DNA of 51,498 bases, from positions 1-51,498 of the forward strand of contig NZ_FPJZ01000018.1 in assembly GCF_900119485.1 (NCBI RefSeq), given 5' to 3'. Positions within the stretch are counted from its first letter, which is position 1; each line of letters opens with the position of its first letter. Shown here piece by piece: positions 1-8,628 of this stretch. The notes below the pieces were generated by a model. That model ran no database searches. It had not been told where the DNA came from and saw only the letters and a program-made list of their open reading frames with translations. The translations under genes were made by a program, and so were the position numbers. Source of the DNA: Thermoactinomyces sp. DSM 45891 (GTDB taxonomy: Bacteria > Bacillota > Bacilli > Thermoactinomycetales > Thermoactinomycetaceae).

Positions 1-875
1 CCAGTAGGTCCTTGGGGCCCAGTATTGCCTTGAGGACCCGTATCGCCTTGAGGACCCGTATTGCCCTGAGGCCCAGTCAATCCCTGAGGTCCAGTAGGTC
101 CTTGAGGTCCAGTATCGCCTTGAGGTCCCGTATCACCCTGAGGCCCAGTACCGCCTTGAGGCCCAGTACCGCCCTGAGGCCCTGTCGCTCCTTGAGGTCC
201 CATCGCTCCTTGAGGCCCCGTCGCTCCTTGGGGCCCAGTACCGCCTTGAGGTCCCGTCGCTCCCTGAGGCCCGGTAGGTCCCGTTGGTCCGTTTGCTCCC
301 GTCGGAACCTCTAGTCTCACGTCGGCGGAACCAGGTGTTACATCAATTTCTAATGTATTGGATATAAAGTTTAGTATATCTCCGAAGCCCATTGGAGCAC
401 TTCCGCTTGCTCCTGAGTTTCCTTGCACCAAAAATAAGAAATCACCTGTAGCAAAAGACCCCGTCGGTCCCGTTGGCCCGGTAGGTCCTTGAGGCCCCGT
501 CGCTCCTTGAGGTCCGGTGTTCCCTTGAGGTCCCGGTGGGCCTCCGCTTGGCCCCGTCGTTCCAGTCGGTCCTGTTGGTCCAACTGATACTGGAATAGAT
601 AATGCCTTCTTCAGCTTAGCGTTTAGTTCCTTTTCTAATAAGGTAGCTTCTTGAATGGTACTATTGACGCTCTCATTTATTTGAAGTAATTCGTTAATGG
701 ATGTAGGTGGAGATGTAATGCCGGGTAGTGTTCCGAGCGCGTACTGTACTTTCTCACCTTCAGCATTCAAAATATGGCTTAAAGCCAATTCTTCTAAAGC
801 AATAGAGAGTAGTAGGAAATTAATTGCTTCTTCACGGTCGAAAGGAGTGATAGGAGGCCAATTGGAACACCACAT
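1..875 (-). CDS. Collagen-like surface protein with IALEEL-type N-terminal module (partial, C-terminus outside window)
   Basis: A reading frame with no stop, read leftward from an ATG at 875 and still open at the window edge (291 codons visible). The start follows a GGGGGTG ribosome site with an 8-nt spacer. Residues ~8-98 are a helical module with the core SIALEELALSHILNAEGEK, shared with five short proteins at 10.0-17.2 kb. Residues 99-139 are Gly-X-Y repeats (GPTGPTG, GPQG). Residues 140-192 are a non-collagen interruption, and Gly-X-Y resumes from residue 193 to the edge, mostly as GPQG(A/G/D/N)T. Thr-rich Gly-X-Thr repeats are known O-glycosylation targets in BclA-type exosporium proteins. 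The adjacent divergent glycosyltransferase cluster fits that role. I infer a glycosylated filament on the spore or cell surface, anchored or assembled by its N-terminal module. No BclA-type exosporium leader is obvious. Confidence 0.9.
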   Translation of the reverse strand, partial: MWCSNWPPITPFDREEAINFLLLSIALEELALSHILNAEGEKVQYALGTLPGITSPPTSINELLQINESVNSTIQEATLLEKELNAKLKKALSIPVSVGPTGPTGTTGPSGGPPGPQGNTGPQGATGPQGPTGPTGPTGSFATGDFLFLVQGNSGASGSAPMGFGDILNFISNTLEIDVTPGSADVRLEVPTGANGPTGPTGPQGATGPQGGTGPQGATGPQGAMGPQGATGPQGGTGPQGGTGPQGDTGPQGDTGPQGPTGPQGLTGPQGNTGPQGDTGPQGNTGPQGPT

Positions 876-911
876 AACTAAAACACCCCCGGTGTGTATT
901 TCTATCACCAT

Positions 912-938
912 TACTATATTCACTGTTAAAAATATTGT
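912..938 (-). promoter_or_regulatory. Candidate SigK-like promoter of the collagen-like gene
   Basis: On the minus strand, an AC dinucleotide (938-937) lies 16 nt upstream of AATATAGTA (920-912). This resembles the late mother-cell SigK consensus AC-N16/17-CATANNNTA with one mismatch. The element GAATATAGTA recurs, with at most one or two differences, before three of the short module genes. The match is short, so this is an inference. Confidence 0.4.
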
Positions 939-1051
939 GATTTTAATATAAAGAATAGGAATGCTCCTCATGCTGTCTGTGGAGTATTGGCGTAATAATT
1001 TACTTATTTGTACATAAGGATGTAGGGATATAAGTATGCCTTACCAAGGAT

Positions 1052-1070
1052 GACATGTATGGATAGATTA
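1052..1070 (+). promoter_or_regulatory. Candidate -10 region of the first glycosyltransferase operon
   Basis: GATAGATTA at 1062-1070 lies 17 nt after an AC dinucleotide at 1043-1044. This again resembles SigK promoters and sits 27 bp before the start codon. It is weak evidence alone, but it mirrors the candidate promoter of the divergent collagen-like gene. Confidence 0.25.
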
Positions 1071-1097
1071 TGAGGTAGTTTTGAGGAGGAGAGAGAT

Positions 1098-2621
1098 TTG
1101 TCTGATCATCCACCTATATTAACCATACATTTATGGGTATCTGAGCTTATGAATTTAGACAAATTGATAAAAGATTGTAATGAGCAAAGTATCACAGTAA
1201 AAGTGTATGACTCCAAAGATGAACTCTATTTTCATTCAAAAAAACCTAGGGTTTATTTCTCAATAGGTAGAGACCCCTCTTTATTTCCAGCTCTGTGCCA
1301 GTTGCCTCTACATGAGCGGAAGCGCTGGTTACATTTTCATTCTGTAGAAGAGATTACTCCCCAAACGGCTTTCTTCTGTTGGTTACATAGTACTGAACCC
1401 CTTCCGCAAAATAGGAAAATACCACCTACTACATTTTCTTCAAATACTCCTCTTGTATCCATTTTTACTGTTAGCTACAAGTCACAAAAAAGGATCATGA
1501 GACCCTATCAATCTCTTTTAAATCAAACGTATCAAAATTGGGAATGGGTCATTGTGGATGACTCCGACGATCAGGAGGAAACGTATCAGGAGCATTTACT
1601 TCCTTTAGAAGATTCACGGGTGAGAAGGTATCGTCCAGATTCGCATAGCGGATATATTGGAGCAGTAAAACGATATGCGGCAGGACTATGTACGGGTGAA
1701 ATTTTAGTAGAGTTGGATCACGATGATGAGTTAACCTCTGATTGTTTGGAGAAGATGGTGGAGGCTCTACAACGTCATCCCGAGTGCGGGTTTGTTTATG
1801 GGGAGAGTGCAGAGTTGCATGAGGGTACGTGTCAGCAGCATTGGTATGGCTGGGATTTTAGCTATGGATATGGATTATACTATCGAGTTTGGGTACATGA
1901 AATAGGGTGCTGGCAAAACGTATGTAAAAACTCTAGCTTAAACTGGACTACGATTCGTCATTTGGTAGGATTGCCTAATCATCCTCGTGCGTGGACGAGG
2001 GATTGTTATCATCTGATCGGAGGTCATAGAGAAGAACTGTTAGTAGCGGATGATTATGATCTCTTAGTAAGAACGTTTCTTTGTACAAAATATTTAGGTA
2101 TTCCTGGATTGCTGTATCTGCAGTATCGCAATGAAGGTGGAAATACTACTTTTATACGAAATCGTCAAATCCAGATTTTATGTGGACAATTATCACAATA
2201 TTATCGATCAAGAATCAATAGTAGGATGGAAGAGCTGGATGTGCCTTGTTTGGATCAAGTGCCTTATGAACGGATCTGGAATCGGTCAGTAGATAGCCCA
2301 GCACTAAAAGTAGCTCATGTTGTTGATGAAGATCCTAATCGAGCTTCTTTGATTTTCCCATTTTTGACTCCATGCCAAGGGGAGGATCATGCAAGTCTAC
2401 TGAAGACGCTACAAAATGGAATTGATACGAATTTCAAGGATTTTGAAGTGATTATTGTAGGAGATATTCATCCAGATGTTGAATTTTTTGCTTCCCGTGC
2501 TCCGGGAGGAGCTATTCGTTGGTGGCCTATGGGTTCGGATGAATCATTGGATTCATGCATTCATTATGCAAAGTTATGTGCTTCGTGTGCGAAAAAAATA
2601 GTGATTCTCCCAAAATCATGA
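1098..2621 (+). CDS. Glycosyltransferase family 2 protein with an extra truncated GT-like tail
   Basis: 507 residues from a TTG start preceded by AGGAGGA with a 7-nt spacer. The central GT-A domain begins at about residue 120 (VSIFTVSYKS), has the nucleotide-binding VDD at 153-155, and a DHDD motif at 207-210 in the position of the metal-binding DXD. The N-terminal ~110 residues form a separate domain I do not recognise. The C-terminal ~100 residues (LIFPFLTPC, then NFKDFEVIIVGD) look like the first half of a second GT2 fold without its catalytic half. It is the first gene of a three-gene run, overlapping the next by ATGA. It probably transfers a sugar to a surface glycan; donor and acceptor are unknown. 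Confidence 0.88.
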   Translation: MSDHPPILTIHLWVSELMNLDKLIKDCNEQSITVKVYDSKDELYFHSKKPRVYFSIGRDPSLFPALCQLPLHERKRWLHFHSVEEITPQTAFFCWLHSTEPLPQNRKIPPTTFSSNTPLVSIFTVSYKSQKRIMRPYQSLLNQTYQNWEWVIVDDSDDQEETYQEHLLPLEDSRVRRYRPDSHSGYIGAVKRYAAGLCTGEILVELDHDDELTSDCLEKMVEALQRHPECGFVYGESAELHEGTCQQHWYGWDFSYGYGLYYRVWVHEIGCWQNVCKNSSLNWTTIRHLVGLPNHPRAWTRDCYHLIGGHREELLVADDYDLLVRTFLCTKYLGIPGLLYLQYRNEGGNTTFIRNRQIQILCGQLSQYYRSRINSRMEELDVPCLDQVPYERIWNRSVDSPALKVAHVVDEDPNRASLIFPFLTPCQGEDHASLLKTLQNGIDTNFKDFEVIIVGDIHPDVEFFASRAPGGAIRWWPMGSDESLDSCIHYAKLCASCAKKIVILPKS

Positions 2622-3274
2622 ATCATACAAAGCCACTTGTCATTTGGGGATGTGGTGGTCATGCTCGCGAGGTGAATCATCTTTGTGAGCAGATTGGGTA
2701 TGAAGTGGTGGGTTTTTTGGACGAACGTCCGGAGATGAAAGGGAAAATCATAGATGATATTCCTGTTTTAGGAGATTTAACGGATATTTTATCTAGGCGA
2801 AATCATGTTGAAATTGTATGTGCGGGTGTGGGTGATCCGGCTTTAAAAAGACGATTTGCTAGAAAAACGATAGAGTTAGAATTTTTGATAGCTCCTTCTC
2901 TCATTCACCCATCTGTCTATCTCTCTAAGAGAAGCCGTATTGGGGTGGGGAGTGTCATTTGTGAGGGAGTTATTTTAACGACTCAAGTCGAAATTGGTGA
3001 TTTTGTCATTATCAATCGAGGAGCAAACATAAGTCATGATAATCAGATAGGAAATTATGTAACCATCGCTCCTGGAGTAAATCTTGCGGGTCATGTGGTG
3101 ATTCAAGAAGGAGCTTATCTGGGAATTGGTTGTTCGATTCGAGAAAAGATAGGAATTGGAGCTTGGTCGATGGTGGGGGGTGGCGCTTTTGTCAATCATG
3201 ATGTTCCTGAAAGAGTCTTATATGCTGGGGTGCCAGCGCATTTTAAAAAAGAGAGAGGGATAAGAGATGAATAG
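2618..3274 (+). CDS. NeuD/PglD-type sugar O- or N-acyltransferase
   Basis: 218 residues. The ATG at 2618 overlaps the stop of the preceding gene (ATGA), which suggests translational coupling; there is no strong ribosome site of its own. The N-terminal part is a PglD-N Rossmann-like domain with WGCGGHA near residue 9. From about residue 100 it is a left-handed beta-helix built of hexapeptide repeats (IGVGSV, VEIGDF, IGNYVT, IAPGVN). A conserved His in ANISHD matches the catalytic base of PglD-type acetyltransferases. The family acetylates UDP-amino sugars or sialic-acid-like sugars. Here it probably makes or modifies an acetylated sugar used by the flanking glycosyltransferases. Confidence 0.88.
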   Translation: MNHTKPLVIWGCGGHAREVNHLCEQIGYEVVGFLDERPEMKGKIIDDIPVLGDLTDILSRRNHVEIVCAGVGDPALKRRFARKTIELEFLIAPSLIHPSVYLSKRSRIGVGSVICEGVILTTQVEIGDFVIINRGANISHDNQIGNYVTIAPGVNLAGHVVIQEGAYLGIGCSIREKIGIGAWSMVGGGAFVNHDVPERVLYAGVPAHFKKERGIRDE

Positions 3275-4136
3275 AGAATCATGCCCATTAGTTAGTGTGT
3301 TAATTCCTGCCTACAATCGGCCAGATACGTTACAAATCGCTATAAACTCTATTCTAGACCAAACTTATCCGAATATCGAAATCATTGTTTGTGATGATAG
3401 TAGTGATAATCGGGTGGAGGAGATGATGACTTCTTATTTACATCGTTTTCCGCAGATTCACTATTTTAAAAATGAAGAGAATTTATTTATTGGAAATTGG
3501 CATAAATGCTTTGATTTAGCCTCTGGTGAGTATATCAATTACTTGATGGATGATGATGTATTTCACAAAGAGAAAATTGCTTCGATGATGTTTTATTATC
3601 TTCGCTTTGAAAATATTAGCCTAGTTACTTCTTATCGCCAAACAATTAATGCACAAGGGGAACACATTCCTCCCATCTATGCAACACGAAGACTATACCA
3701 TGAGGACCGAGTTATGGATGGGAAAATGCTTGGTAATTATGCCTTGTCGCATTGCTTAAATGTGATTGGAGAACCTACAACGGTACTATTTCGGAAAAGT
3801 GATTTAGTCGATCGTTACGGTTTCTACCAAGGAAAACAATACGTACTCTTAAATGATATGGCTGCTTGGCTATCATTGTTATCAAAAGGAAGGGCTGTTT
3901 ATATTACCGATGCTCTGAGCTATTTTCGCCTTCATCCAAATCAGAACAATGAGACGTTGGGGGCAAACCTATTTAGTGAATGGTTGGATCTGATGATTGC
4001 TTCCCGAGAAGATGGCTTTTTGGATAGTGATTCTCTATACCAAATGGCTCTTAGTAGCTATCGTGATCGAATCAAAGGATACCCTGCATTTACGAAGGAT
4101 ATTGAACGTATTGATGGGATTTTGTCATGTTTGTAA
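3267..4136 (+). CDS. Glycosyltransferase family 2 protein
   Basis: 289 residues, overlapping the preceding acyltransferase by 8 nt. It has a single GT-A domain: VSVLIPAYNRP near residue 9, a CDDSSDN nucleotide-binding segment at about 41-47, and a MDDD metal site near residue 93. It lacks the TPR tail of the paralogues at 8.8, 12.0 and 14.6 kb, so it is a different subfamily. It ends the three-gene run, and a perfect 18-bp hairpin follows about 60 bp later. Sugar specificity cannot be read from the sequence. Confidence 0.88.
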   Translation: MNRESCPLVSVLIPAYNRPDTLQIAINSILDQTYPNIEIIVCDDSSDNRVEEMMTSYLHRFPQIHYFKNEENLFIGNWHKCFDLASGEYINYLMDDDVFHKEKIASMMFYYLRFENISLVTSYRQTINAQGEHIPPIYATRRLYHEDRVMDGKMLGNYALSHCLNVIGEPTTVLFRKSDLVDRYGFYQGKQYVLLNDMAAWLSLLSKGRAVYITDALSYFRLHPNQNNETLGANLFSEWLDLMIASREDGFLDSDSLYQMALSSYRDRIKGYPAFTKDIERIDGILSCL

Positions 4137-4198
4137 GGATAAAAAGGTGATTTACCAGGAACACATAGTGATTGACATGATTATTTTTCCATTTCATC

Positions 4199-4237
4199 AA
4201 GCCCCTTTAAAAGCTAAGATAGCTTTTAAAGGGGCTT
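4199..4237 (+). terminator. Terminator-like hairpin after the glycosyltransferase operon
   Basis: A perfect 18-bp inverted repeat with a 3-nt loop (4217-4219) starts with AAGCCCC and ends GGGGCTT. There is no long T run, only CTCTTATTC. Confidence 0.75.
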
Positions 4238-4330
4238 CTCTTATTCACAAACAGTTATAATCGTCGGCAAATCATTATGTATCCTTGATCCGTCTTGATT
4301 AGAATCAATAATAAAAGAAAGGGGATTTTC

Positions 4331-4354
4331 TACTTCTATCCCAATATAGAAGTA
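4331..4354. promoter_or_regulatory. Inverted repeat upstream of the AtxA/Mga-like regulator
   Basis: Perfect 9-bp arms (TACTTCTAT and ATAGAAGTA) flank a 6-nt loop, 12 bp before the preferred ATG at 4367. It could be an operator for autoregulation or an RNA hairpin masking translation. Confidence 0.35.
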
Positions 4355-4366
4355 GATTGTGTGCTT

Positions 4367-5821
4367 ATGTTCACCCATCATAGACAACAAAAAATTATTA
4401 AGGTCCTATTACAAGATCCAAAGTGGCATACATTAGAAGAAATTTCCCGTCATGTGCAGTGCTCGGTAAAGACGGTTCAACGTGACTTAGCTTATCTGAA
4501 AGACCATTTACCCTCAGACTGGCAGATACAGGCTGTCAAAGGGAAGGGGGTCCAACTGTATAAACCACCACACTCTTCTCATACTAGTATGTACTCCTTT
4601 TTTAAACAGCAGGATATGCAATTTCGGGTGCTTGGTCAACTTTTAAAAGGAGATATTCGTACGGTTGCAGAGTTGGCCGATGTGCTGTATGTGCAAGTGT
4701 CATCCTTGTCTACTGTTCTTCAGCGTGTTCAACGCTATTTAGACCATTTTAAATTAAAATTATATAAGAGACCATTACGCATCGTAGGGGAAGAAGCGCA
4801 TATCGTATATATGTTCTATGAATTGTATTTTACAACATATACTTGGGAGGATTGGCCATTTCCTGAACAGGTAGAAGTTTTTTCTTATATATCTGAGATT
4901 GAACAGAAGTTAGACATTCAATTTTATCCGAGCTATAAGCAGAGGCTGGCCTATTTACTTGCGATTTATGTACAACGAAAAAACCAAGGTCATGTCATGA
5001 GGATATTGCCAGTATATAAGGCGCTTGTAATTGAAACGCCTTTTTATCACAAAATTAAAGCAGCTTCTCCAGTACTATGTGGTATAAAACTCACAAAAGT
5101 GGATCGTGTTTTAATTACGATTGCGGTCAATTGTTGTATGTTTGTCTATTTGAACCGAAACCACTATAAAAAGGAAATTTTACAGCATTATGATGCAGGC
5201 CACTCCACTGTTTATCGATGTGTTCGAGAATTGGTAGAAGAGCTAGAACGAGAGTTTGGTGTAGCGTTTCATCAAGATGAAGAGCTTCTTTTTTATTTAT
5301 TACAGTATCTTAAACAAATTTCGTATCGCAATTTATTTATACCCACCATTACTTCCCCAACATCGGATTGGCATGATCAAGTGAAACGAAAACATTATGC
5401 AACCTTTCAAAAAGTGGGTGTGGTTTATACAAAGTGGGTACAGAAATACTCTCTTCTTCCTTGTGTCAATGAAGAAGATATACTTGCGATTACGTTGCAA
5501 TTAGAGGCTTCCTTTCATTTATCACAAACCTATTGCAAAAAAGCATTATTATACTTAGGTGATAGCGTCCTGTGGATGCGTTATATACAAGGAGTACTAT
5601 ATGACAAGTTTGGAAAAGCATTACTAATTGTTCCGGAAGAAGTGCTAGATATTCACACCTATGATATTCATAAACTTGATGTGGATTGTATTGTAACGAC
5701 TGTTCCCTTAGAGAGAATGGATATTCCAGTGATTCAAATATCGGTAATCCCAACCAGGCGAGAATTAGATAGTATCAAGAAATTCTTAGATAAGGGAACA
5801 GATAGTGAGGAGGGTATGTGA
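4367..5821 (+). CDS. AtxA/Mga-like transcriptional regulator with PRD domains
   Basis: 484 residues from the ATG at 4367. The frame is open further upstream to 4295 (TTG), but no ribosome site supports that start, and helix-turn-helix proteins of this type usually begin right at the sequence HRQQKIIKVLL. An N-terminal winged helix (LEEISRHVQCSVKTVQRDLAYL) is followed by an Mga-type HTH (DIRTVAELADVLYVQVSSLS), then helical regions that look like PTS-regulation domains, and a C-terminal EIIB-like region. This is the layout of AtxA/AcpA and Mga virulence regulators. It is convergent with an ETX/MTX2 toxin gene, so toxin control is an attractive guess. PRD phosphorylation sites were not assigned. 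Confidence 0.8.
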   Translation: MFTHHRQQKIIKVLLQDPKWHTLEEISRHVQCSVKTVQRDLAYLKDHLPSDWQIQAVKGKGVQLYKPPHSSHTSMYSFFKQQDMQFRVLGQLLKGDIRTVAELADVLYVQVSSLSTVLQRVQRYLDHFKLKLYKRPLRIVGEEAHIVYMFYELYFTTYTWEDWPFPEQVEVFSYISEIEQKLDIQFYPSYKQRLAYLLAIYVQRKNQGHVMRILPVYKALVIETPFYHKIKAASPVLCGIKLTKVDRVLITIAVNCCMFVYLNRNHYKKEILQHYDAGHSTVYRCVRELVEELEREFGVAFHQDEELLFYLLQYLKQISYRNLFIPTITSPTSDWHDQVKRKHYATFQKVGVVYTKWVQKYSLLPCVNEEDILAITLQLEASFHLSQTYCKKALLYLGDSVLWMRYIQGVLYDKFGKALLIVPEEVLDIHTYDIHKLDVDCIVTTVPLERMDIPVIQISVIPTRRELDSIKKFLDKGTDSEEGM

Positions 5822-5928
5822 AAAAGAAAGCTATAGAAAGGGCGGAGTCTGCTTTGAACAGTCCCCAGAGGTAGACAGTTAAGATAATAAAACTGTTACC
5901 TAAGGGAGTGACATGGTCAAGCAAAATG

Positions 5929-5989
5929 AAGCGGCTTCAGTCCAATGAAATATAGGACTGAGGCCGCTTAGACAATTATTATTTTTTGT
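5929..5989. terminator. Terminator between the regulator and toxin genes
   Basis: 15-bp arms (5929-5943 and 5955-5969, one mismatch) with an 11-nt loop are followed by an A/T-rich tract ending ATTTTTTG. It probably serves both convergent genes. Confidence 0.75.
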
Positions 5990-6059
5990 TGTAGCTACTT
6001 GATTGGATGCAGTTCAACTACTAGATACTGCTTCCTATTTTTACGGCGTATTAATTGTA

Positions 6060-7049
6060 TTAAAATAACTCTTTGAGTGTACCATTCTTCACTCGTTCTT
6101 CGTAGGTTTTGAGTGGCATTTTACGTGGTGTAGCGTTCTTTCCAATTGGGGTTACTTCTACATCCACTGTCTGATAATGTCCACCTACGCCACTATATGA
6201 TGAATCTACAGTAGCAAAAACTTTATTATTTTGCGCATCGTATTCATATCCGGCAGTTGGTCCAGGAATATCCCGGCTATATTTAAAGACATCAGCTACA
6301 GAGATCGTTTTCGTTTCTTCCCGACTGTTGCCTAAATTTGCAACGTTGATAGATACGGTACCACTGACTTCTGCTTTTCCAGACATTACCCCAGAAAAAT
6401 TAGCATTTTGCACTTTGCCTATATACTTCGTTATAAACCCTTTTGCACATATTACGTTTTGTGATGGAAATGTAATGGTCGTATCTTTAGTACTTGTGTT
6501 TGAGCTAGTATGTTCATATGAAAACTCAGTACTTGCTGTCACCTCTGTGGTACCTGCAGCTACAAAAGGAATACCTACATCTACTTTGGCTTTTACAGAT
6601 GCTCCTAGTTTAGCTCCTTCTTTATTGGAATAAGTAAAACTCTCTGAGGTTTTCATTTGCTTTTCGATCGTTTTCTGAGTTTGATCACGATCTGATCCAT
6701 TCCGATAAATTAATAATTCAACATCACCTGCATCGAGATATGAATCTGCTTTAGCAGTTGTACTGAATTGATCACCTGTGAAATTGTAACTAAGCCCACT
6801 ATAATCAGGATTTTTCCCCCATATTGGAGCATAGTTTGCGTGATCTCGATTACTTAAGGCATGTACAATTAATTTTTCTATAGCAAAATTAAGTCCATCG
6901 GTATTTTTGCTTTGAATGCTACCTTGGTTTTGTTTGATCTGAGCTGGTGGTGTTGCGGTTGAGCTTGGTGCTGCAAAAGCGGAGATGGGGCTTGCAAGTA
7001 ACATACATGCAAGTGGTACCCCAATGACTAATTTTCTATATTTCTTCAT
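6060..7049 (-). CDS. Secreted ETX/MTX2-family beta-pore-forming toxin
   Basis: 329 residues. The ATG at 7049 is chosen because GGAAGTG lies 8-9 nt upstream; a GTG 12 nt further up is inside that ribosome site. The first ~27 residues are a signal peptide (KKYRKLV, hydrophobic core, cleavage likely after AFA). The mature part has the family hallmarks: SESFTYSNKEGAKLG, VDVGIPFVAAGTTEV, a Ser/Thr-rich stretch of alternating strands (EFSYEHTSSNTSTKDTT), then a long beta-rich C-terminus. ETX/MTX2 proteins (aerolysin-like; Clostridium epsilon toxin, Lysinibacillus Mtx2) oligomerise into beta-barrel pores. The target, likely insect, nematode or competitor cells, cannot be read from sequence. A 12-bp inverted repeat lies 115-149 bp upstream. 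Confidence 0.85.
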   Translation of the reverse strand: MKKYRKLVIGVPLACMLLASPISAFAAPSSTATPPAQIKQNQGSIQSKNTDGLNFAIEKLIVHALSNRDHANYAPIWGKNPDYSGLSYNFTGDQFSTTAKADSYLDAGDVELLIYRNGSDRDQTQKTIEKQMKTSESFTYSNKEGAKLGASVKAKVDVGIPFVAAGTTEVTASTEFSYEHTSSNTSTKDTTITFPSQNVICAKGFITKYIGKVQNANFSGVMSGKAEVSGTVSINVANLGNSREETKTISVADVFKYSRDIPGPTAGYEYDAQNNKVFATVDSSYSGVGGHYQTVDVEVTPIGKNATPRKMPLKTYEERVKNGTLKELF

Positions 7050-7163
7050 AACTGAAACCACTTCCTTTTTATAGTTTTATATCCGCTCGATTGTTCTAGC
7101 ACGCCGTGTGTAGGATCAATGAGCTTAGACATTACACTATAAGAATTTCGCAGAGTGGTATAT

Positions 7164-7198
7164 ATCAAATTTGACTTTTAGTAAAGGTCAAATTTGAT
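7164..7198. promoter_or_regulatory. Inverted repeat upstream of the toxin gene, candidate operator
   Basis: Perfect 12-bp arms (ATCAAATTTGAC and GTCAAATTTGAT) flank an 11-nt spacer, 115 bp upstream of the toxin start codon. On the toxin strand TTGACC lies inside one arm and could serve as a -35 hexamer. There is no T run, so it does not look like a terminator. Confidence 0.45.
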
Positions 7199-7205
7199 TA
7201 TAGAG

Positions 7206-7242
7206 ATACCCCCCTCTAAACAACAAGTTTAGAAGGGGGTAT
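7206..7242 (-). terminator. Terminator-like hairpin after the methyltransferase-glycosyltransferase gene
   Basis: 16-bp arms with one mismatch and a 5-nt loop (7222-7226), rich in C/G at the base. It lies 24 bp beyond the stop codon of the minus-strand gene; no T run is present. Confidence 0.6.
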
Positions 7243-7266
7243 TATTGAACTGAAATAGCTAACCAA

Positions 7267-8628
7267 CTACATTCTACTTACATAGGTATCTTGGAAGGCT
7301 TTTTGGTTCCTCAGGTAACCCTCATGATTCTCTTGATGAGTAAAGAGATGACGATCACCGTGTAAGCACCACGGTTCATTCTGATAAGGAATTCCAACAT
7401 CGTAACCGTGCCGTAAAAACTCCTGTGTTTGAGAGGAATCGTAGAAGAGCGCTCCATCAAATAAGTCTTCTTTCCATGGTACATCATACTGAGTGGCCAT
7501 TAAGCAACCATCCATCGCCTGAACGGGAGTATAAGGTGTATCTGACTTCATAGAATGGGATACAATATGGTACAGGTCATCTGGACAATGAATTAATTTT
7601 CCAACGAGATAAGGTGAATCCCACCAAATACCACTGGAAGGCATTGTCTCACTACCGATCATTCCAATTAATCCTAACTGAGAATTGGTCTGAAACAAAT
7701 GTAATAAATCGTGAAGAAAATTTTTATTTAAAATAAATGTATTTTGTTTAATGTAAATTTTGTATTTAGCTGGGTGATTGGTTGCTACATTATAGGCTTG
7801 TGCCATGTTTGTTGCCTTACGGATTTGGCAGAAGTCAAATTTATATCCTTCTGGAACGGATAATTGTTGTATGTGATGTTTGCATTTTTGATAGACTTCT
7901 TCATCATCAATACAGGTGACAAATAAGAAGGAGTTTTCATCGACCCGCTTGTTGGGATTGATGTTGGCCCTTTTCTTCGCTTCAATGACATAATGATGTG
8001 TACGTGAATCCTCATAAAAATGAGAGTCTTCGATATTTAGATCTGACATTACTTGATCTAAACGCCCAATTAGGTCTTCATGGATTTCAGAACTTCGTGT
8101 CATGTTTTTGACAGAGGTGATTTCGTAGCCAGCCTTTTCAAACAAGGATATGATTTCTTTGCGTGTAAAGAAGCGGAGATGTTTTTCATTTAGTAATCCA
8201 GTGTCTGAGTAATCCCAACGTCCTTGCAATAGATCCATAAGAATCGAAATATGTGCCACATTAGGGATTCTGGCAACTACGGTTCCAGATGGTTTTAAGT
8301 AAGATTTTAATTTTCTTAAGGTAGTCCATGGATCATGGAGCTGTTGGAGAATATCACTTAATATGATTTGATCAAAAAACTCATCTTCAAAGGGAAGCGA
8401 GCAAGTTTCGATGTCTTCGCATAGAACGTGTGTTAGCTTTTCTGCAGCTTTCTCTGCTAATTGGGGTGAGATTTCGACCCCGTATACTTCCGTTCCAAAA
8501 TGATTTTTTAATATGCTTCCTAAGTTCCCATCACCACATCCAATATCTAAGATTCGTGAAATATCGGTATTACTAGGGGTTCCCGTTTCATTACTGATCA
8601 TTTCGATTTGTTCCATAAGTTTTTCCAT
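7267..8628 (-). CDS. Methyltransferase-glycosyltransferase fusion (class I SAM domain + StrF-like GT)
   Basis: 453 residues from the ATG at 8628 (AGGAG, 7-nt spacer); a longer frame to 8703 lacks a ribosome site. Residues ~25-200 are a class I SAM-dependent methyltransferase, with motif I LDIGCGDGNLG, acidic VYGVEIS, and a post-motif IPNVAH typical of glycan methyltransferases. Residues ~225-453 resemble the GT-A-like StrF family (Glyco_tranf_2_5): FLFVTCIDDEEVY, TNMAQAYN, LGLIGMIGSE. The fusion has the opposite domain order to the protein at 13.2-14.5 kb. I infer methylation and extension of a surface glycan. Confidence 0.85.
   Translation of the reverse strand: MEKLMEQIEMISNETGTPSNTDISRILDIGCGDGNLGSILKNHFGTEVYGVEISPQLAEKAAEKLTHVLCEDIETCSLPFEDEFFDQIILSDILQQLHDPWTTLRKLKSYLKPSGTVVARIPNVAHISILMDLLQGRWDYSDTGLLNEKHLRFFTRKEIISLFEKAGYEITSVKNMTRSSEIHEDLIGRLDQVMSDLNIEDSHFYEDSRTHHYVIEAKKRANINPNKRVDENSFLFVTCIDDEEVYQKCKHHIQQLSVPEGYKFDFCQIRKATNMAQAYNVATNHPAKYKIYIKQNTFILNKNFLHDLLHLFQTNSQLGLIGMIGSETMPSSGIWWDSPYLVGKLIHCPDDLYHIVSHSMKSDTPYTPVQAMDGCLMATQYDVPWKEDLFDGALFYDSSQTQEFLRHGYDVGIPYQNEPWCLHGDRHLFTHQENHEGYLRNQKAFQDTYVSRM

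Noticed and set aside
12..583. Plus- and minus-strand open frames rich in Leu-Arg-Ser or Asp-Leu-Lys in the first 600 bases
   Set aside because: They are other-frame readings of the Gly-X-Y repeats of the minus-strand collagen-like gene.
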